20,851 bases of DNA from Candidatus Moraniibacteriota bacterium (GCA_027069365.1 JALXES010000045.1:1-20851), one strand, 5' to 3'; numbered from the stretch's first letter, positions 15,701 through 20,851 are shown. Notes: generated from the letters alone by a model not told the origin. Made by a program: numbers and translations.

Positions 15701-15754
15701 AATGTCCTTTTCCCGCGCATCCACGTGCTTTTTTGGGTCAATGGGTGTGAACAT
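12743..15754 (-). CDS. ileS: Isoleucyl-tRNA synthetase, type 2 (eukaryote/archaea-like)
   Basis: This 1003-aa class Ia synthetase charges tRNA-Ile. The HIGH motif is HYGH (55-58) within PPFATGLPHYGH, followed by WGWDCHGLP (83-91). The CP1 editing domain has TTPWTLPGN (234-242), and the KMSKS loop is KMSKK (631-635) followed by LKNYPDP. The GLPHYGH and KMSKxxKNYP forms mark the type 2 enzymes, which are usually insensitive to mupirocin. A CPRC pair (182-185) and a VCDAC...CAQQDC cluster may bind zinc. The region after KMSKK continues into the anticodon-binding domain. An in-frame palindromic repeat encodes residues 711-717. ATG 15754 is preceded by a G-free leader without a Shine-Dalgarno sequence. 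Expression is controlled by an upstream T-box. Confidence 0.97.
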   Translation of the reverse strand: MFTPIDPKKHVDAREKDIQKFWEENDIFQKSVDARSPEDAYTFYDGPPFATGLPHYGHMVGQTMKDVVPRYWTMRGKRVERVWGWDCHGLPIENIVEKEMGSQAKKDIEKIGVAKFNELCRSKVLSYADEWARIIPRLGRWVDMENPYRTMDRDYMESVWWVFKRLYDKGLIYEDYRSMHICPRCETTLSQSEVSEGYKEIKDLSVTARFRLVPGQTLAGEEVGENTFILAWTTTPWTLPGNVALAVGADIEYGVIEKKDEEAGLPARFIVAKDLLEKVFTDDDYKIIATVKGADLEGLSYQPLYDAYAKDEALENRENGWKVVTADFVTTDEGTGVVHIAPAFGEDDMRLGKEKNLPFVQHVGMDGIIKDTVGAPLGGLHVKPKDDVQATDVEVIKDLAHRGLLFHKEKYAHSYPHCWRCDTPLINYATSSWFVAVTKIKDTLLETAKNINWSPSHIKDGRFGKWLEGARDWSISRQRFWASVMPIWVCDACSAKRVFGSAAELEDASGQKIDDLHKHIVDEVTFPCAQQDCAGTMRRVPDVLDTWFDSGSMPYAQEHYPFEGAHKDGAFINGYPADFIAEGVDQTRAWFYYLHVLAGALEVGGAQHNAPTHAFKNVIVNGIVLAEDGKKMSKKLKNYPDPVEMMEKYGADALRLYLMSSPVVAAENLNFSERELGELARGLFRMLRQSYSFFVMYANVDGWTPANRDEILKRVQDDNLSVLDKWIVARLHELIGTVTAHMDAYELHKAARAFAPFVDDLSNWYIRRSRKRFWKSEDDADKNAAYTTLHYVLVELAKLMAPFTPFMAEEMYRNLMQGVPDAKESVHLEDYPVRDAALIDRDVLAQMARTRDVITRALEVRARAGIKVRQPLSRLHVRADDLSAAAAEIIKEEVNVKDVVADATLADAVVLDTTITPELKREGDARELIRHIQQARKKAGFNVDDRITLAHEGADDIFAAHGDLIAHETLATAVTSGTLPDADYTQTVAIDDQEVTLALKRAV
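13604..13624. repeat. Palindromic repeat element inside ileS
   Basis: ATCCTGAA (13604-13611) and TTCAGGAT (13617-13624) form a perfect 8-bp stem with a 5-nt loop. On the coding strand it encodes ILKRVQD (711-717) within an EILKRVQDDN segment. That segment interrupts the usual junction between the VDGW and LDKWI motifs of IleRS. The core resembles a dispersed palindromic repeat I have met in many environmental bacterial genomes (recollection, not searched). Confidence 0.6.
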
Positions 15755-15763
15755 AGGTGGTGT

Positions 15764-15811
15764 GATTAGGTGATTGGAAGATTAGAAGATTTGAAGATTT
15801 GAAGATTGGGG
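15764..15811 (-). repeat. Six 8-bp tandem repeats in the ileS leader
   Basis: Six consecutive 8-mers of the pattern GATTNGAA on the plus strand: GATTAGGT, GATTGGAA, GATTAGAA, GATTTGAA, GATTTGAA, GATTGGGG. In the mRNA this gives a pyrimidine/A tract without G from about 15817 to the start codon, so it should be unstructured. It begins right after the T-tract of the T-box terminator. Confidence 0.85.
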
Positions 15812-15847
15812 AAAAAACAAAAATCCCCAGCCGTATGTGACTGCGGA
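15812..15847 (-). terminator. T-box attenuator terminator
   Basis: The minus strand forms a stem of TCC-G-CAGTC with GGCTG-G-GGA (8 bp, one G-G mismatch, loop ACATAC), followed by TTTTTGTTTTTT (15812-15823). Its left arm contains the CCGCA that the antiterminator needs for helix A1, so the two folds exclude each other. Confidence 0.85.
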
Positions 15848-16043
15848 CGATTGCGCTTCCTGGGCGCGACCGCGGTACCACCGCACTTCGGCGTACTCTC
15901 TGCACGCCACACTTCATTGCACGCTGTCACGGGCGCACCCGGCGGGTTCTACTCTCGCGCAGCATAAATAAGTGCGCAATTTCTTCCCGCGGCTCCGTGG
16001 TGATCCCCCTGCACCGCAGTGCAAGGCCACATCATCGCCATGT
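15812..16043 (-). promoter_or_regulatory. T-box riboswitch controlling ileS (tRNA-Ile sensing)
   Basis: A leader RNA that reads the charging state of tRNA-Ile. Stem I has an 8-bp apical helix (CCTTGCAC/GTGCAGGG) and a specifier region with AUC, an Ile codon, at 16002-16004 in GGATCACCACGGAGCC. A stem III candidate is GGCGT...ACGCC. The T-box core is TGCGG-TGGTACC-GCGG. The antiterminator has A1 15881-15885 with 15842-15846, the 7-nt bulge UGGUACC at 15874-15880, and A2 15864-15873 with 15847-15856 (9 bp, one C-A mismatch, loop CCAGGAA). UGGU fits the ACCA end of a tRNA with discriminator A, as in tRNA-Ile. The short stem I resembles the shortened actinobacterial ileS type, but control here looks transcriptional. 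Confidence 0.93.
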
Positions 16044-16049
16044 ATCTGC

Positions 16050-16078
16050 ATACTACCGCACAATAGCACTCTTTGCAA
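16050..16078 (-). promoter_or_regulatory. Candidate promoter of the T-box/ileS transcript
   Basis: TTGCAA (16073-16078), a 17-nt spacer, then TAGTAT (16050-16055), each four of six to consensus. The predicted start falls just before stem I. An alternative extended -10, TGCTATTGT, lies about 10 nt upstream. Confidence 0.45.
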
Positions 16079-16081
16079 TAC

Positions 16082-16110
16082 AAAAGCACACCGGTGTATG
16101 CCGGTGCGCT
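16082..16110 (-). terminator. Intrinsic terminator of mscL
   Basis: A 10-bp stem (16101-16110 with 16085-16094, one G-U pair) with a 6-nt loop, followed by TTTTG on the minus strand. It lies 26 nt after the mscL stop. Confidence 0.88.
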
Positions 16111-16135
16111 CTGTAAAGCAATACTTTTTCAAAAC

Positions 16136-16444
16136 CTACTCGTCTTTCTTCTTGTCCAGCTTGTCCAGACCCAAGCCCTTGAAGACATAGTAGACGACAG
16201 CAGCGATAATCAGGAAGTTGATCAGCTGCGCCACAAATGCACCGTAGCCAATCGTCGCGTCCCCAATCATAAATGACGCATCGGCAAGCGAGTCCGCACT
16301 GCCGAACAACCCGATGATTGGGTTAATGATGTTTGTAACCAACGCCTTGACCAGCGCTGTAACTTCCGCGCCGAGAATGAAGCCGATTGCCAAACCGACA
16401 ACACCCTGCTCGCGGATGAAATCCAGAAATCCTTGCATAGGCAT
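16136..16444 (-). CDS. mscL: Large-conductance mechanosensitive channel MscL
   Basis: This 102-aa protein has the MscL layout: an amphipathic N-terminal helix (QGFLDFIREQG), TM1 with GLAIGFILGAEVTALVKALVT (the Gly/Ala-rich pore helix), a short periplasmic loop with IINPIIGLFG, TM2 AFVAQLINFLIIAAVVYYVF, and a short charged cytoplasmic tail (DKLDKKKDE). The pentamer opens under membrane tension to release solutes during osmotic downshock. It is shorter than the E. coli protein (136 aa), mainly in the periplasmic loop and the C-terminal bundle. ATG 16444 and ATG 16438 are both possible, and neither has a good ribosome binding site. The gene is flanked by its own promoter and terminator. Confidence 0.94.
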   Translation of the reverse strand: MPMQGFLDFIREQGVVGLAIGFILGAEVTALVKALVTNIINPIIGLFGSADSLADASFMIGDATIGYGAFVAQLINFLIIAAVVYYVFKGLGLDKLDKKKDE

Positions 16445-16469
16445 ATTCTGCTTATATGATTACGCTTCT

Positions 16470-16478
16470 AGTATAGCA
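16470..16478 (-). promoter_or_regulatory. Extended -10 promoter of mscL
   Basis: TGCTATACT on the minus strand, about 25 nt before the start codon. TTGCAC lies 18 nt upstream as a weak -35. Confidence 0.6.
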
Positions 16479-16519
16479 AAGATATGTTTCCTTGTGCAAC
16501 TGTCTACATCTCCGATTTA

Positions 16520-16555
16520 CAAAAATGCCACACAACTCAATGCGCTGTGTGGCAT
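16520..16555 (-). terminator. Intrinsic terminator of nadE
   Basis: ATGCCACACA (16546-16555) and TGTGTGGCAT (16525-16534) form a perfect 10-bp stem with an 11-nt loop, followed by TTTTG. It begins 13 nt after the nadE stop. The rest of the gap to mscL holds the mscL promoter only. Confidence 0.9.
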
Positions 16556-16568
16556 AAGAGGACATGAA

Positions 16569-18209
16569 CTATGCCTTGTACACAATCGGCATACGCCGTC
16601 CCGGACCAAATGCACGTGATGTGACCTTGAGGCCAGGCGCCAGCTGCTGACGCTTGTACTCATTGCGATTAATCATGTGCGTGACACGCTCCACAACAGC
16701 ACGCTCATACCCATGCGCAACGATTGCGTCAACACTCACCTGACACTCCACATACAACTCAACAATGGCATCCAGCACATCATACGGTGGCAACGACTGA
16801 CTATCCTCTTGACCAGGTGCAAGCTCAGCGCTCGGTGGTTTAGTGAGCGTTGCTTCAGGGATAACGTGCGAACGTTCATTGCGAAAACGTGCCAGTTCAT
16901 AGACAAGCGTCTTTGGCACATCCGACAAAATCGCAAAGCCACCAACCGTATCACCATAGAGCGTACAGTACCCAACAGCAATTTCTGATTTGTTGCCGGT
17001 TGTGATAACCAACGCACCGGTACGATTGCTCACCGCCATGAGCGTAAGTCCACGCAAGCGCGCTTGCACGTTTTCTTCTGTTACGTCACCACCGCCCTTT
17101 TCCCAGCCGATGAGTGGCGCAACTGCGCTACCAACAGCATTGTACATCGCACCAATCGGCACAAGCGCAAAGTCAATATTAAGCGCTTCTGCCAGCGCAT
17201 GCGCATCATCAACACTGCCGGCGGAAGAGTACTTGGATGGCATGCCGATGCCACGTACATGCGCACTCCCGAGCGCGTCCACCGCAATTGTTGCCGCAAG
17301 CGCGCTATCAATACCGCCGGAAAGGCCAAGGATTGCACGCGTGAACCCTTGCTTGTGAAAATAGTCGCGCAGACCAAGGACAAGTGCATCGTACAACGCA
17401 TCATACCCATCATCACTGTACACGCCCAAAGCAACGCCGGATGCATTGGTATCAACACTGTACACGCCACTCTGATAGGCATCACCATGACCAAGCACAC
17501 GTCCCCATCGGCTAACAACAACACTACGTCCATCAAAGACGAGTGTGTCGTTGCCGCCAACCTGATTGACGTACACAACACCACACGCACACCGGCGTGC
17601 AATACGCGCAAGGAGCGCCAAACGTACGCGATGTTTGCGCCAATAGTATGGCGATGCATTGATCGTGATGAGAATATCAGGCCGTACACGCGCCACAGAA
17701 GCGACAGGGTCAATATGATACAATGCCCGCTCTCCCGTTTCTGCGCCACCCCAAATGTCTTCACAAATAAGGAGCGCCACTTTCTGACCACGATAGGATA
17801 CAAGCTGAACATCATTTTGTGGTGCCGGGTCAAAGTATCGCCGCTCATCAAAGACGTCGTATGTTGGCAAAAGCGCCTTATGTTGCACAAACACAATCTC
17901 GCCGTTAACAATAAATGCCGCGCTGTTGTACACGCCTTTGCCGGGCGCGTCATGCCGCACCGTTATGCCGACAACAAGCGCAACATCGCCAACTGCCGCA
18001 ACAACACGCGCAAGTGCGTGATCATGTGCATCATGGCGCCAGTTATCCAAGAGCAAATCCTTCGCCGGGTACCCCCAAAGCGCCAACTCGCTGCCAACAA
18101 CTAATTCAGCACCGCTTGCAACGGCATCTTTGTATGCTGCAATGACCTTGTCGGCATTACCTTCAAAGTCACCAACAATCGGATTGAGTTGTAGCATTGC
18201 AACGTTCAT
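16569..18209 (-). CDS. nadE: Glutamine-dependent NAD+ synthase
   Basis: This 546-aa two-domain enzyme performs the last step of NAD synthesis, amidating nicotinate adenine dinucleotide with ammonia from glutamine. The N-terminal nitrilase-type glutaminase domain (1-260) has the catalytic triad Glu41 (SELALWGYPAKD), Lys111 (HKALLPTYDVFDERRYF) and Cys149 (LLICEDIWGG). The C-terminal synthase domain has the PP-loop SGGIDS (297-302), TTGNKSE and GGFAILSDVPKT. It starts at ATG 18209 with GAGGAGG (18216-18222) well spaced. It lies 141 nt after pncB and is probably in the same transcript. With PncB it forms a nicotinate salvage route; the middle enzyme NadD is not in the window. Confidence 0.97.
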   Translation of the reverse strand: MNVAMLQLNPIVGDFEGNADKVIAAYKDAVASGAELVVGSELALWGYPAKDLLLDNWRHDAHDHALARVVAAVGDVALVVGITVRHDAPGKGVYNSAAFIVNGEIVFVQHKALLPTYDVFDERRYFDPAPQNDVQLVSYRGQKVALLICEDIWGGAETGERALYHIDPVASVARVRPDILITINASPYYWRKHRVRLALLARIARRCACGVVYVNQVGGNDTLVFDGRSVVVSRWGRVLGHGDAYQSGVYSVDTNASGVALGVYSDDGYDALYDALVLGLRDYFHKQGFTRAILGLSGGIDSALAATIAVDALGSAHVRGIGMPSKYSSAGSVDDAHALAEALNIDFALVPIGAMYNAVGSAVAPLIGWEKGGGDVTEENVQARLRGLTLMAVSNRTGALVITTGNKSEIAVGYCTLYGDTVGGFAILSDVPKTLVYELARFRNERSHVIPEATLTKPPSAELAPGQEDSQSLPPYDVLDAIVELYVECQVSVDAIVAHGYERAVVERVTHMINRNEYKRQQLAPGLKVTSRAFGPGRRMPIVYKA

Positions 18210-18350
18210 TACACACCTCCTCTTAGGTTATGACGTTAAGGTACTACATACGAGGGACACTCCCCTCTTTTCAGTTGCCATCAGAGCGGATAGCACCTCA
18301 AAAGAAGGTGGTGCTGCCTGAACATTATCAGAACAGCACCAATGTACCAT
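18210..18350 (-). promoter_or_regulatory. Structured pncB-nadE intergenic leader
   Basis: Three segments can pair in two ways: GGTGCTG (18334-18340), CAGCACC (18310-18316) and GGTGCT (18292-18297). The first fold is an 11-bp hairpin (7 bp plus inner CTGA/TCAG) ending in ACCTTCTTTTG, terminator-like. The second fold pairs the middle segment with the third (6 bp). A GAGGG/CCCTC hairpin (18252-18267) and then the nadE ribosome binding site follow. It could be a leaky terminator, an mRNA processing element or a metabolite-sensing leader. I match it to no known riboswitch, and no clear promoter is seen. Confidence 0.45.
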
Positions 18351-19598
18351 TCAGTACACCGCTTCCTCACAAAAGGACGCCGTATACCCAAAAACATCCT
18401 TGTAGAGGTCTACAGCATCCGGCGCACCGGTGGCCTTGGCAATGTTATCCGACAACTTCACTGCCGGCTTGTCGGCGGCTGCCGTCAATTTCATCACCAA
18501 AGAGAGTGGTGCGAGCCCCGGGACGTCATTGCCCTTATTGGTCCCCCAGCCAAAGCCGCCGGACACGCGGCCACTGAACCGCTCTTCCAGAGCGCTCATC
18601 TTTTGTGGCGTCAGACCATCGGAGAAAAGGATGAGTTTTTCTCGCGGATTCACATGGAGCGCTTGCCAGCGACGTGCAATCGCCTCGCCAAACGCCACAG
18701 GATCTCCACTGTCTTGCCGCACACCGCGCCAGCGCCGCAACCGCTCAGCACCAACAGCATCAAAGAACTGCGCACTACCGTACGTATCCGGCAACATGAT
18801 GAGCAAATCCTTCCGCGCACCATAGAGCTCTTCCCACTTCTCCAGCACTTCCACTTGCGCGCGCCGCATCGCTGCAGCGCTCTCATGCGCACGCAACGCC
18901 GTCAGCGCCATCGGCAACTCATGCGCGTTGGTTCCACGCGCCGGCACGCCGAGTTCCTGCGCTACACGCACATTGGAAACCCCGGCAATACGCTCCGGCA
19001 ACAGTTCCAACAGCATCTTACTCGTGTGCCGCTCCCACGCACCACTCAAGCGTCGCCGCAAGTCAAACAGCAGAATTGGCCACTGTCCGGTACGCAGCAT
19101 ATTCGCCTTGGCGCGCAGACGCTCCTCTCCCGCAGCGATTACCCGCCGGTGATTGGAGCGCTCATTGCCAAACACGGCGCGGGCACGCAGCTCGCTCACG
19201 ATGGGCAGCACAATCAGCTCCCACAGCGTGACGTCAAACCACCGCCCACGCGCAACGATGGAGAGTTGCCCATCCTCCGTGACGCTCACGTCCACCGGCG
19301 GCAGCCGCAACTCCCGCAGCGCCCGGATAAACGCATCGGGGAACGGAAACAGCTCGCGCAGCATACGCAGCTCCGCCTCATCAAAGCGCAGCAACTGCAC
19401 ATGTGATAACTGCTCACGCAGTGCGGCCACATCAATCTCCTCCGCCAGGCGCACGCGCCGTGTCCGGTTGGTAAATGCAAATACCACATCCAGCTGTGGG
19501 AAAAATTTCCAGATAAAGTACAGCATGAAAATCTTGTACGTATCTGTTTCCAGCAGATGTTCAATGATCGGTTTGTCTTTGTGCCAGAGCATTTTCAT
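18351..19598 (-). CDS. pncB: Nicotinate phosphoribosyltransferase
   Basis: This 415-aa enzyme makes nicotinate mononucleotide from nicotinate and PRPP, the entry step of nicotinate salvage. It opens with the substrate-site segment LLETDTYKIFMLYFIW. It has the GTNAHE motif with the His (226) that is phosphorylated in this family, VRQDSGDP, FSDGLT, and GGFGWGTNKGND for phosphate binding. Length fits the family. The start is ATG 19598, 6 nt after GGAGG (19605-19609); a GTG at 19613 lies upstream of that site and is rejected, and ATG 19592 is too close to be preferred. It is driven by a consensus promoter with a palindromic operator and precedes nadE. Confidence 0.95.
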   Translation of the reverse strand: MKMLWHKDKPIIEHLLETDTYKIFMLYFIWKFFPQLDVVFAFTNRTRRVRLAEEIDVAALREQLSHVQLLRFDEAELRMLRELFPFPDAFIRALRELRLPPVDVSVTEDGQLSIVARGRWFDVTLWELIVLPIVSELRARAVFGNERSNHRRVIAAGEERLRAKANMLRTGQWPILLFDLRRRLSGAWERHTSKMLLELLPERIAGVSNVRVAQELGVPARGTNAHELPMALTALRAHESAAAMRRAQVEVLEKWEELYGARKDLLIMLPDTYGSAQFFDAVGAERLRRWRGVRQDSGDPVAFGEAIARRWQALHVNPREKLILFSDGLTPQKMSALEERFSGRVSGGFGWGTNKGNDVPGLAPLSLVMKLTAAADKPAVKLSDNIAKATGAPDAVDLYKDVFGYTASFCEEAVY

Positions 19599-19699
19599 CA
19601 CACACCTCCACACTGTTTTTGCAAAAAAGTCAAAGAACTACTAGTGTATAAACAACGCTTGTTAAGGACAATGTCGCATCCTTCTCTACACATGTTGTC

Positions 19700-19737
19700 T
19701 ATATAGTGTATTATACACACTATATATTGCCTGTCAA
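19700..19737 (-). promoter_or_regulatory. pncB promoter with palindromic operator over the -10 box
   Basis: TTGACA (19732-19737), a 16-nt spacer, then TATAAT (19710-19715): both hexamers are perfect. The -10 sits in the 7-nt centre of a perfect 10-bp inverted repeat, TATATAGTGT (19700-19709) and ACACTATATA (19717-19726). A repressor bound there would block the polymerase. A matching half-site, TAGTGTAT, recurs in the leader at 19642-19649, 62 bp away, about six helical turns. The leader of about 105 nt also has AACAA-GCG-TTGTT and TTTTTGCAAAAA small stems. The regulator is not in the window. Confidence 0.85.
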
Positions 19738-19746
19738 GATGGCATA

Positions 19747-19783
19747 CAAAAGAAAGACCCCATGGAAATCCTTTTCCATGGGG
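19747..19783 (-). terminator. Intrinsic terminator of the small two-gene operon
   Basis: CCCCATGGAAA and TTTCCATGGGG (19758-19768 and 19773-19783) form a perfect 11-bp stem with a 4-nt loop, followed on the minus strand by TCTTTCTTTTG. It lies 11 nt after the stop at 19795. Confidence 0.92.
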
Positions 19784-19794
19784 CTCTGCTAACG

Positions 19795-20109
19795 TCAGCA
19801 AAAATGACTAGCTCTCAGTGGCTCCCTGAGCTCATGGCGCTTGGTTGCGCTATTCCACTCAGAACGCTCCGCGAGCTGCCCAGTGTGGTCTTCCTTGACC
19901 GCAAAGATTTTGGAACCGGTATATCGTGAATCATCCGCGACGACCAGTCTTGCAATTACTCCCGAATGTCCGTTCCGACGGGAATCAAAAACCTCCACCA
20001 TCGTGCCGTCATCCAGGTAAGCAGCGGCAATGAAATCCTTTTCCTCATCGCTGCCCTCTACTCTCAGTTTAGGGTATCCATTCCACCCACTTATTACCCA
20101 AATCCTCAT
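19795..20109 (-). CDS. Unknown 104-aa soluble protein, second gene of a coupled pair
   Basis: I do not recognise this protein. It begins MRIWVISGWNGYPKLRVEG and has an acidic first half with strands likely (DFIAAAYLDDGTMVEVFDS, GVIARLVVADDS), then a more basic end and a C-terminal Cys. It has no signal peptide or membrane helix. The start is certain: GGAGG lies 6 nt before ATG 20109, and ATGA overlaps the stop of the upstream membrane-protein gene, so the two are translationally coupled. An intrinsic terminator closes the operon. The pairing of a small membrane protein with a small soluble one could be a toxin-antitoxin, regulator-sensor or envelope pair; no direct evidence favours any of these. 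Confidence 0.75.
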   Translation of the reverse strand: MRIWVISGWNGYPKLRVEGSDEEKDFIAAAYLDDGTMVEVFDSRRNGHSGVIARLVVADDSRYTGSKIFAVKEDHTGQLAERSEWNSATKRHELREPLRASHFC

Positions 20110-20321
20110 TGCCCACCTCCCAGGCCACTGAAGCCTTGTTGGATGATGGTGGCGTGGATGGTGATGTACCCCAGCCATCCGATTACCGCCAGAGCGATGA
20201 GACCCAGGGCGATGGCGATTCTTGCCGGCCACTGCCGCCGATGTTGACGCCGGAGGACATTGCGGAACTCCTCGGCGTCACCGTTGAGAATAACCTGATT
20301 AAGTAACTCGTCTTTTCTCAC
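20106..20321 (-). CDS. Unknown 71-aa single-pass membrane protein, first gene of a coupled pair
   Basis: The cytoplasmic N-terminus is charged and helical (KDELLNQVILNGDAEEFRNVL, then a basic RRQHRRQ). One membrane helix follows (about 32-53, ARIAIALGLIALAVIGWLGY), then a short tail ending GFSGLGGGQ. The basic residues before the helix predict an N-in orientation. The start is GTG 20321, 7 nt after AGGAG; a TTG at 20348 would lie upstream of that site. The stop overlaps the next start by 4 nt (ATGA). A promoter at 20353-20381 fits, with a leader of about 25 nt. I find no family for it. Confidence 0.72.
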   Translation of the reverse strand: MRKDELLNQVILNGDAEEFRNVLRRQHRRQWPARIAIALGLIALAVIGWLGYITIHATIIQQGFSGLGGGQ

Positions 20322-20352
20322 TTTCCTTCTCCTGTTGTTAAAGGACAACTAA

Positions 20353-20381
20353 ACAATACCCTCACTTGACAAGTTTGTCAA
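20353..20381 (-). promoter_or_regulatory. Promoter of the small two-gene operon
   Basis: TTGACA (20376-20381), a 17-nt spacer, then TATTGT (20353-20358). The -35 lies inside the last codons of the upstream gene, within a short palindrome CTTGACA-AGTT-TGTCAAG (20365-20382) that could bind a regulator. Confidence 0.6.
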
Positions 20382-20847
20382 GGCGTGCTGTGAGTTGTGT
20401 GATGCCGGCGTCCAATGTTTCGTACACCGGCACACCGTAGCGCTGACATGTTACCACAACGTTGCCGTGCCGGAAGTATCCGGGCGGACACACGACGATG
20501 AGTTTACCGCTGCGCATGTGCAGCCCCAATTCCAGTAAGCTGATCGGGGCGCGCGTTGCCGAATCAAGGTACAGAAAGATGATGTCCGCACAGTCCAAGC
20601 CTGCCAGCTCCCACTCCACTTGCGCACGAAACCGCGGGTCATCAGCGGTCGTGCCGACATCTGCATCCCAGTTGTCGCGCCGCGGATTCAGCAGCGTGCC
20701 GGAGTGGGAGGCAAGCGCTGCTGCAACACGCTCCTGCCAGTGCGTCGCCGCCCCCATCTCAATAGACCCCGCCAAAAACACGACCGGTGCTGTGGGTATG
20801 TAATTTTCCGGTGCGTGGATGTGATGCATAGTGTGACATGTGCTCAT
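20362..20847 (-). CDS. Nucleoside 2-deoxyribosyltransferase-like protein
   Basis: This 161-aa protein resembles the second nucleoside 2-deoxyribosyltransferase-like family. It has FLAGSIE (24-30), LLNPRRDNWD (52-61), FRAQVEWEL (73-81), ADIIFLYLD (87-95) and APISLLELGLHM (100-111), in which Glu106 is the expected nucleophile, followed by VVCPPGYFRHGNV. Such enzymes swap or hydrolyse bases on (deoxy)nucleosides, and some act on nucleotides; the substrate here cannot be told. The first 19 residues before PVVFLAGS are His-rich (HTMHHIH), and a later start at Met7 is possible. The gene is complete but only 4 nt upstream are visible. It may lie in the same transcript as the genes that follow. Confidence 0.85.
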   Translation of the reverse strand: MSTCHTMHHIHAPENYIPTAPVVFLAGSIEMGAATHWQERVAAALASHSGTLLNPRRDNWDADVGTTADDPRFRAQVEWELAGLDCADIIFLYLDSATRAPISLLELGLHMRSGKLIVVCPPGYFRHGNVVVTCQRYGVPVYETLDAGITQLTARLDKLVK

Positions 20848-20851
20848 GAGT

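Noticed and set aside
15764..15811. CRISPR-like or regulatory iteron array
   Set aside because: Units are only 8 bp without spacers and lie between an attenuator and a start codon; a simple tandem repeat in a leader is the better reading.
17064..18104. Long plus-strand open frame opposite nadE
   Set aside because: The minus strand encodes intact NAD synthase with all catalytic motifs; the plus frame has no recognisable domain.
18342..19406. Long plus-strand open frame opposite pncB
   Set aside because: Shadow of nicotinate phosphoribosyltransferase. The product is Gln/His/Arg-rich without domains.
19711..19719. Perfect DnaA-box match TTATACACA, with an eight-of-nine match at 19643-19651
   Set aside because: It is part of the pncB operator palindrome. 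There is no cluster of boxes, no DUE-like A/T stretch and no dnaA or dnaN, so an origin is not supported.
1..20851. Alternative genetic code (TGA as Gly) as in some CPR lineages
   Set aside because: TGA ends pncB, the deoxyribosyltransferase-like gene and the 71-aa gene at sensible places, and the other proteins need no recoding.

Overview
This looks like a chromosomal segment of a Candidate Phyla Radiation (Patescibacteria) bacterium, most likely a Parcubacteria-type lineage. The assignment is inference. It rests on the compact type IV pilus cluster (pilM-N-O-B-response regulator-T-C-pilins-pilD), many genes with weak or no Shine-Dalgarno sequence, a eukaryote/archaea-like type 2 IleRS, and the small lone-gene neighbourhoods. 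TGA ends several genes, so the code is standard rather than code 25. All clear genes except gpmI lie on the minus strand.

Region 1 (1-8373) is a type IV pilus operon read right to left. It encodes the inner-membrane platform (PilM, PilN, PilO), the extension ATPase PilB, a stand-alone CheY-like receiver, the retraction ATPase PilT, the platform protein PilC, two prepilins and the start of the prepilin peptidase. Extended -10 promoters (TGGTATAAT, TGGTAAAAT, TGGTATACT) precede pilM, the receiver and the first pilin. Region 2 (8440-9848) is a two-gene thiol-redox unit, a membrane-anchored thioredoxin-like protein and CcdA, next to pilins that carry many cysteines. It has a TTGACA/TACAAT promoter that diverges from the gpmI promoter.

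Region 3 (9928-16478) holds gpmI (+), a bidirectional terminator, recO, a 435-bp stretch rich in long perfect stems that I read as a probable structured RNA of unknown family, ileS, and a complete T-box leader (AUC specifier, UGGUACC bulge, antiterminator, competing terminator) controlling ileS. Between the T-box terminator and the ileS start codon lie six 8-bp tandem repeats that make the mRNA leader free of G. mscL follows, with its own promoter and terminator.

Region 4 (16520-20847) is an NAD salvage pair, pncB then nadE. It is driven by a consensus promoter whose -10 box sits in the centre of a perfect 10-bp palindrome, and the two genes are separated by a 141-nt leader with alternative pairings. 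Upstream lie a two-gene operon of unknown function (a 71-aa single-pass membrane protein translationally coupled to a 104-aa soluble protein) and a nucleoside 2-deoxyribosyltransferase-like gene.

The strongest leads for something undescribed are the ileS-recO structured RNA candidate, the small coupled operon, and the palindromic operator and leader of the NAD genes. No tRNA, rRNA, CRISPR array, transposase or phage gene was recognised.
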